A DNA stretch of 8,711 bases, from assembly GCA_964600685.1 (NCBI GenBank), contig CAZRKU010000118.1:1-8711 (forward strand), given 5' to 3'. This stretch comes from TMP-24 sp964600685. GTDB taxonomy: Bacteria > Pseudomonadota > Alphaproteobacteria > Rhodobacterales > Rhodobacteraceae. The position numbers were made by a program, and so were the translations under genes. Shown one piece after another: positions 5,063 through 8,711 of this stretch; position 1 is the stretch's first letter, and each line of letters begins with the position of its first letter. The notes under the pieces are model-generated. The model worked only from the letters and a program-made list of their open reading frames with translations. It was not told the DNA's origin and did no database searches.

Positions 5063-5548
5063 GTGTACAGGCTTGAGGAAGAGACCGAGGCCGACTGGTG
5101 GGAGGTCGAGGCGCTGTATGACCTGTGCTTCGCGCCGGGACGGACGGCGCTGTCGTCCTACCGGCTGAGGGATGGCGTGCCGATGGTCGCGGGCCTCTGC
5201 CATGTGCTGCGCGACGGGGACGGGGTGCTGGCGGCGGTGATCCGCTATTGGCCGGCGCTGGTCGGCGGGCATCGCGTGCTGCTGCTGGGGCCGGTTGCGG
5301 TGCACCCGACGCGGCAGGGCGAGGGGCTGGGCGGGCTTTTGATCCATGAAAGCCTGACGGAGGCGACAAGGCTGGGCTGGGAACGGGCGCTGCTGGTCGG
5401 CGATCAGCCCTATTACCGCCGCTTTGGTTTCAGGAAGATCGCGGGGGTGGAGATGCCGCCGCCCACCAACCCTGACCGGGTTCTGGGGCTGGATCTGGTG
5501 CCCGGCGCCTGGGAGGGGGTGCGCGGGCCGGTGACGAAATTCCTATGA
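5063..5548 (+). CDS. GNAT-family N-acetyltransferase (YhbS-like)
   Basis: A 161-residue acetyl-CoA-dependent transferase. The acetyl-CoA loop follows the family rule Q/R-x-x-G-x-G/A as QGEGLG at 85-90, preceded by the beta-4 strand LLLGPVAVHP and followed by helix GLLIHESLTEA. The LLVGDQPYYRRFGF stretch at about 110-123 is typical of the YhbS-like branch. N-terminal residues 5-55 (EETEADWWEVEALYDLCF) form the usual alpha-1/alpha-2 region. The start is GTG; no strong ribosome site is seen (GGAG lies about 15 bases upstream), so the exact start is less certain. The substrate, protein or small molecule, cannot be predicted. It is transcribed away from the flavin reductase-osmC pair; the EcsC gene follows on the same strand after 87 bases. 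Confidence 0.85.
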   Translation: MYRLEEETEADWWEVEALYDLCFAPGRTALSSYRLRDGVPMVAGLCHVLRDGDGVLAAVIRYWPALVGGHRVLLLGPVAVHPTRQGEGLGGLLIHESLTEATRLGWERALLVGDQPYYRRFGFRKIAGVEMPPPTNPDRVLGLDLVPGAWEGVRGPVTKFL

Positions 5549-5635
5549 CGAAATACGCCGGCGCTGAGGGCTTTGCGGGGCGAAGGCCTTGAATTCGGCC
5601 GGGACGGGGCCACCTGATCCCGTAGGGGGTGAAGG

Positions 5636-6412
5636 ATGGCCCCGAGGATGGCGAAAGCGGACCAGACCCAGGACATGGATATTCTGCCCGAAGCGCTAGC
5701 GCGCGAAGTGGCCGAACTGGCGCGCCGGGCGCGGCGGGTGAACGGGCCGGTGATGACCGGGCTGCTGGGCCTGGGTGGCCAGGCGGAGCGCTGGATGGGC
5801 ACCTTGCCCAGGCCCATGCGCAGGGCGGTCGACGGGATGGCGCGCGGGCTGCTGGAGCGGCTCTATCAGGGCGCGGGGCAGGCGCGGCTGGCGCTTCCCG
5901 ACGCCGGCAACCACGGCCATCGGCTTGCGGCGATGGCGAGCGGTGCCGCGGGCGGCGCGGCGGGGCTGGCGAGCGCCCTGGTGGAACTGCCCGCGACGGT
6001 GATGCTGATGTTTGCGGCCATGCAGCGCGAAGCGGCCAACGCCGGGTTTGACCCGGAGGCCCCGGAGGTGCGGCTCGCCTGCCTCGACATCTTCGGGTCG
6101 GGCCGGCCGGGACCGGGGGATGACGGGATCAACAGCACGTTCCTGGGGGCGCGGCTCAGCCTGAACGCCGCCAGCCTGCAGGCGGTGATTTCGCGGGTCT
6201 TGCCCGCCTTCTCGGCGATGCTGGGCAAGTCGCTGGCCGGAAAGGCGGTGCCGGTGATCGGCGCGGTGGCGGGGGCGGGGATCAACTATGCCTTCACCGA
6301 CTATTACCAGGACGTGGCGCGGGTGCGCTTCGGCCTGATGCGGCTGGCCGAGGACCATGGGCGGGAGCGCATTCATCATGCGTTTCGGGCCGAGATGGCG
6401 CGGGTGGCGTGA
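5636..6412 (+). CDS. EcsC family protein
   Basis: A 258-residue member of the EcsC family, named after a Bacillus gene next to an ABC transporter; its biochemical role is not established. Family-type stretches are GLASALVELPATVMLMFAAM at about 110-129, the following EAANAGFDPEAPEVRLACLDIF, and VPVIGAVAGAGINYAFTDYY at 205-224 ahead of VARVRFGLMRLA. Residues about 102-128 and 203-220 are hydrophobic and glycine/alanine rich, suggesting membrane association, though no signal peptide is evident. AGGGGG lies 6 bases before the ATG at 5636; an ATG at 5648 is possible. No ABC transporter gene lies nearby, unlike the Bacillus ecs locus. It may be co-transcribed with the GNAT gene 87 bases upstream. 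Confidence 0.87.
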   Translation: MAPRMAKADQTQDMDILPEALAREVAELARRARRVNGPVMTGLLGLGGQAERWMGTLPRPMRRAVDGMARGLLERLYQGAGQARLALPDAGNHGHRLAAMASGAAGGAAGLASALVELPATVMLMFAAMQREAANAGFDPEAPEVRLACLDIFGSGRPGPGDDGINSTFLGARLSLNAASLQAVISRVLPAFSAMLGKSLAGKAVPVIGAVAGAGINYAFTDYYQDVARVRFGLMRLAEDHGRERIHHAFRAEMARVA

Positions 6413-6435
6413 GGGGCCCTGAGGGGCGCGGCGGC

Positions 6436-6456
6436 GGGCCGGTTCCTGACTGGCCC
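6436..6456 (+). terminator. Hairpin after the EcsC gene
   Basis: Positions 6436-6443 pair with 6449-6456 as an 8-bp stem with one G-T wobble and a 5-base loop, 23 bases after the EcsC stop. No T run follows, so it is only a candidate terminator. The rest of the 202-base gap to the convergent yghU-type gene shows no coding or repeat signal I can support. Confidence 0.35.
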
Positions 6457-6614
6457 GAAGCCGGACGGAAGCGGCGCAAGCCGGAGGACAGGGGTGCGCC
6501 GCTTGTTCCGCCTTCGCCAATCCGGCAAGACCGGGAACGCAGCGCCCGGGGATCAGGGAGTTGCGCGCCGCATTCGCCTGACTTCGGCCCGTGCACGAGA
6601 TGTCCCCCCGCCGT

Positions 6615-7487
6615 TCACCGCGCCGCGGCAAGCACCGGTTTGTCCTGGGCTTTCCTGTCGAAATCCGAGGCGTCATGCCTCTCGCGCAGTTGCTCGCCCT
6701 CTGGTCCCCAGGTCTTGTTGACCCTTGTGCCGCGCCGGACGGCCGGGCGGGCGTCGATGGTTTCGGCCCAGCGCATCAGGTTGTGGTAGGACGAGGTATC
6801 GAGGAAGACATTCGCCTCGCCATAGGCCCGGCCGAGCGCGAGCTGGCCATACCAGGGCCAGATCGCCATGTCGGCGATGGTATAGTCGCTGCCCGCCATG
6901 AACGTATGTGTCGCCAGATGGCGGTCGAGCACGTCAAGCTGGCGCTTGACCTCCATCGCATAGCGGTTGATCGGATATTCGAACTTTTGCGGGGCGTAGG
7001 CATAGAAGTGGCCGAAGCCGCCGCCGAGGAAGGGCGCGCTGCCCATCTGCCAGAACAGCCAGTTCAGGGTTTCGGAGCGCGCCGCCGGGCCGGCGGGCAG
7101 GAAGGCCCCGAACTTTTCGGCGAGATACAGCAGGATCGCGCCGCTTTCGAACACCCGCTGGGGTTTTGCGCCGGACCGGTCGAGCAGGGCGGGGATCTTG
7201 GAGTTGGGGTTCACTCCCACGAAGCCCGAGCCGAACTGATCGCCCTTGCCGATCTCGATCAGCCAGGCGTCGTATTCGGCGCCGGTATGGCCCAGTGCCA
7301 GCAACTCCTCCAGAAGGATCGTCACCTTCACGCCGTTCGGGGTGCCCATCGAGTAAAGCTGCAGCGGATGGCGGCCGACGGGCAGCACCTTGTCATGCGT
7401 GGCACCGGCGACGGGGCGGTTGATACTGGCGAAGGCGCCGCCATTTTCCTTGTCCCATGTCCAGACCTTGGGGGGTATGTAAGTCAT
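6615..7487 (-). CDS. yghU: Glutathione transferase-fold disulfide-bond reductase, YghU type
   Basis: YghU proteins bind two glutathione molecules and reduce disulfides and some hydroperoxides in the cytosol, in place of ordinary GST conjugation. The 290-residue protein tracks E. coli YghU throughout: PPKVWTWDKENGGAFASINR at about 5-24, then LPVGRHPLQLYSMGTPNGVK, EYDAWLIEIGKGDQF at 71-85, NPNSKIPALLD at 93-103, RVFESGAILLYLAEKFG at 111-127 with the glutathione-binding E114-S115, the FLGGGFGHFY block at 153-162 and a C-terminal RERHDASDF. The long N-terminal extension before the thioredoxin fold is characteristic of YghU. The ATG at 7487 has AGGA about 6 bases upstream; the frame stays open to 7568, but that extension is arginine/glycine filler without a ribosome site. 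It is transcribed alone, 136 bases after ptsP. Confidence 0.94.
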   Translation of the reverse strand: MTYIPPKVWTWDKENGGAFASINRPVAGATHDKVLPVGRHPLQLYSMGTPNGVKVTILLEELLALGHTGAEYDAWLIEIGKGDQFGSGFVGVNPNSKIPALLDRSGAKPQRVFESGAILLYLAEKFGAFLPAGPAARSETLNWLFWQMGSAPFLGGGFGHFYAYAPQKFEYPINRYAMEVKRQLDVLDRHLATHTFMAGSDYTIADMAIWPWYGQLALGRAYGEANVFLDTSSYHNLMRWAETIDARPAVRRGTRVNKTWGPEGEQLRERHDASDFDRKAQDKPVLAAAR

Positions 7488-7493
7488 TCGTGA

Positions 7494-7497
7494 TCCT
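7494..7497 (-). promoter_or_regulatory. Ribosome binding site deciding the yghU start
   Basis: AGGA on the minus strand lies 6 bases before the ATG at 7487. This fixes the start at the residue where E. coli YghU homology begins, and argues against the longer open frame reaching 7568. Confidence 0.55.
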
Positions 7498-7600
7498 GAA
7501 GTCGGGGAGGCGGCGCACTTGTCGCGCCCGTATCCGCCAGACCTAAGCGCGCCAGGGCGGCGCGGCAAGGCGACGGGCGGGATGTTGCACGCAAGTCTGG

Positions 7601-7614
7601 TTACCGGACGGTAA
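7601..7614. promoter_or_regulatory. Perfect inverted repeat between ptsP and yghU
   Basis: TTACCG-GA-CGGTAA is a perfect 6-2-6 dyad starting 9 bases beyond the ptsP stop and about 114-127 bases upstream of the yghU ATG on the minus strand. It could be an operator for yghU or a weak transcript-end stem. A less regular G/C stem (CGCGCC 7548-7553 with GGCGCG 7559-7564) lies between it and yghU. No regulator gene adjoins it. Confidence 0.35.
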
Positions 7615-7623
7615 GCAGCCCTG

Positions 7624-8711
7624 TCAGATATCCTGCTGCGTGAGCCAGTCCATCACGGCCGGGCGCAGGTTCACCTCGCCGGCCGCGCGGGCCCGGTCGA
7701 TCAGAGCCCGCAGTTCGTCAAGATTGACCTTGCGGATCAGGTGCTTGACCGGCCCGATGGAGGCCGGACGCATCGACAGCATCCTGAAGCCGATGGCGGC
7801 GAGGCACAGGGCCTCGATCGGGCGGCCGGCATCCTCGCCGCAGAAGGAAAGCGCGGTTCCGGCCCGTTCGCAGCGCCCGATGATCTTTTCAAGGAAGGTC
7901 ATGAAGCTGGTGTTGAGCATGTCATAGCGCTTGCGCACCCGTTCATTCTCGCGGTCGGCCGCGAAGAAGAACTGCTTCAGGTCATTGCCGCCGACCGAGA
8001 TGAAGTCGGCCATCTCGAAGAAGGCTTCGGGGGCGAAGGCGAGCGAGGGCGTTTCCAGCATCGCCCCGATCTCGAGGATCGAAGGCAGCTTGTGTTCCAT
8101 CCGCCGTTCGTTTTCGACCTCGTCCAGAAGCATCCGGCGGGCGGCGCGAAACTCGTCGAATTCGGCCACGAAGGGGAACATGACCGACAAGGGCCGCCCG
8201 GCGGCGGCGCGGATCAGCGCCTGAAGCTGCATGCGCATCACACCGGGCTTGTCGAGGCCGACCCGGATGGCGCGCCAGCCCATCGCGGGGTTCGGCTCCT
8301 CCACCCGTTTCATGTAGGGCAGAACCTTGTCGGAGCCGATGTCGAGCGTGCGGAAGACGACGCGCTTGCCGTTTGCCGCCTCCATCACCCGGGCATAAAG
8401 GCCCGCAAGCTCGCCGCGTTTGGGGACATGGCTGCGGACGAGGAATTGCAGTTCGGTGCGGAAGAGGCCCACGCCCTCGGCGCCGGAGCCGGCGAGCGAG
8501 GGCAGGTCGGCCATCAGCCCCGCGTTCATGTGCAGGCCGATGGTGGTGCCGCATTGCGCGGTCGCGGGCAGGTCGCGCAGGCTGGCGTAGCGGCTTTGCG
8601 CCTCGGCCTGCATGGCGATCTTTTCGCGGAAATGGCGGGCGACGGTTTCGTCGGGACGCAGGTGGACGACGCCCTGATCTCCGTCGACAAGGATATGGTC
8701 GCCGTTCAGCG
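7624..8711 (-). CDS. ptsP: Phosphoenolpyruvate-protein phosphotransferase PtsP (EI-Ntr), 5' part beyond the window
   Basis: PtsP takes phosphate from PEP and passes it to the NPr protein of the nitrogen-related phosphotransferase system, a regulatory relay in the cytosol. The 361 visible residues are the C-terminal PEP-binding TIM barrel and its lead-in. They show FRTLDIGSDKVLPYM, NPAMGWRAIRVGL, the EIGAMLETP stretch with the Mg-binding Glu, the signature DFISVGGNDLKQFFFAADR with the Mg-binding Asp, and the catalytic cysteine in LSFCGEDAGRP. The signature reads G-G-N-D where enzyme I usually has G-S/T-N-D. An ATG at 8613 is internal: the frame stays open to the window edge with good family sequence (NGDHILVDGDQGVVHLRP). 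The GAF domain and the phospho-histidine domain must lie past position 8711, so a sugar-PTS EI cannot be fully excluded, though the barrel looks like PtsP. Confidence 0.93.
   Translation of the reverse strand, partial: LNGDHILVDGDQGVVHLRPDETVARHFREKIAMQAEAQSRYASLRDLPATAQCGTTIGLHMNAGLMADLPSLAGSGAEGVGLFRTELQFLVRSHVPKRGELAGLYARVMEAANGKRVVFRTLDIGSDKVLPYMKRVEEPNPAMGWRAIRVGLDKPGVMRMQLQALIRAAAGRPLSVMFPFVAEFDEFRAARRMLLDEVENERRMEHKLPSILEIGAMLETPSLAFAPEAFFEMADFISVGGNDLKQFFFAADRENERVRKRYDMLNTSFMTFLEKIIGRCERAGTALSFCGEDAGRPIEALCLAAIGFRMLSMRPASIGPVKHLIRKVNLDELRALIDRARAAGEVNLRPAVMDWLTQQDI

Noticed and set aside
5532..5554. Nine-base direct repeat TGACGAAAT across the GNAT stop codon
   Set aside because: Only two copies 14 bases apart, partly inside coding sequence; consistent with chance or a small local duplication and with no functional context.
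5696..6676. 326-codon minus-strand open frame opposite the EcsC gene
   Set aside because: The translation is arginine/proline-rich filler, while the plus strand gives a clear EcsC-family protein with a good ribosome site.
6591..7493. 300-codon plus-strand open frame opposite yghU
   Set aside because: The minus strand encodes a nearly full-length YghU match; the antisense product resembles no family I know.
7488..7568. N-terminal extension of the YghU frame to an upstream ATG
   Set aside because: The extra 27 residues have no match to YghU and no ribosome site, while the ATG at 7487 has both.
8611..8613. ATG at 8613 as the ptsP start
   Set aside because: The frame continues upstream to the window edge with residues typical of the family, so this methionine is internal.

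Overview
The window is a GC-rich stretch of an alphaproteobacterial chromosome. It most resembles the Rhodobacteraceae/Paracoccaceae (my inference from protein flavour and GC, not from a marker gene). Sampled 60-base lines in most genes run near 70% GC or higher. One block, about 2250 to 3960, is visibly lower, with sampled lines at 50 to 60%. Coordinates 1-90 are almost pure G then pure C and look like a read or assembly artefact at a contig end, beginning where a very strong hairpin follows apt.

Layout from left to right. (1) mtnP and apt lie on the minus strand with an ATGA overlap. MtnP releases adenine from methylthioadenosine and Apt recycles that adenine to AMP, so the pair is one two-step salvage unit. 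A 13-bp-stem hairpin follows apt directly. (2) A divergent intergenic region holds four GTAT repeats exactly 11 bp apart. A small plus-strand gene follows, encoding a BrnA-antitoxin-like protein with no BrnT toxin beside it. (3) On the minus strand, in lower-GC DNA, hchA (Hsp31 glyoxalase III/deglycase family) overlaps by 4 bp a solo LuxR-type regulator whose acyl-homoserine-lactone pocket is degenerate. The leader of hchA is dense in dyad symmetry. (4) A flavin reductase-like gene and an OsmC-family gene form a minus-strand pair, and a GNAT acetyltransferase diverges from them across a short promoter region with a perfect inverted repeat. (5) An EcsC-family gene follows on the plus strand. 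(6) A yghU-type glutathione transferase/disulfide-bond reductase lies on the minus strand. (7) The C-terminal two thirds or so of ptsP (enzyme I of the nitrogen PTS) runs off the right edge, still on the minus strand.

Several products (HchA, OsmC, the flavin reductase-like protein, YghU) belong to families that handle electrophiles, peroxides, thiols or flavins. They sit in at least three separate transcription units and may simply be housekeeping neighbours. I see no RNA gene, CRISPR array, insertion sequence or phage gene, and no gene-free stretch longer than about 300 bases. I do not see a clearly new multi-gene system. The best candidates for a second look are the hchA-luxR unit with its dyad-rich leader, the 11-bp phased repeat upstream of mtnP, and the toxin-less BrnA-like gene.
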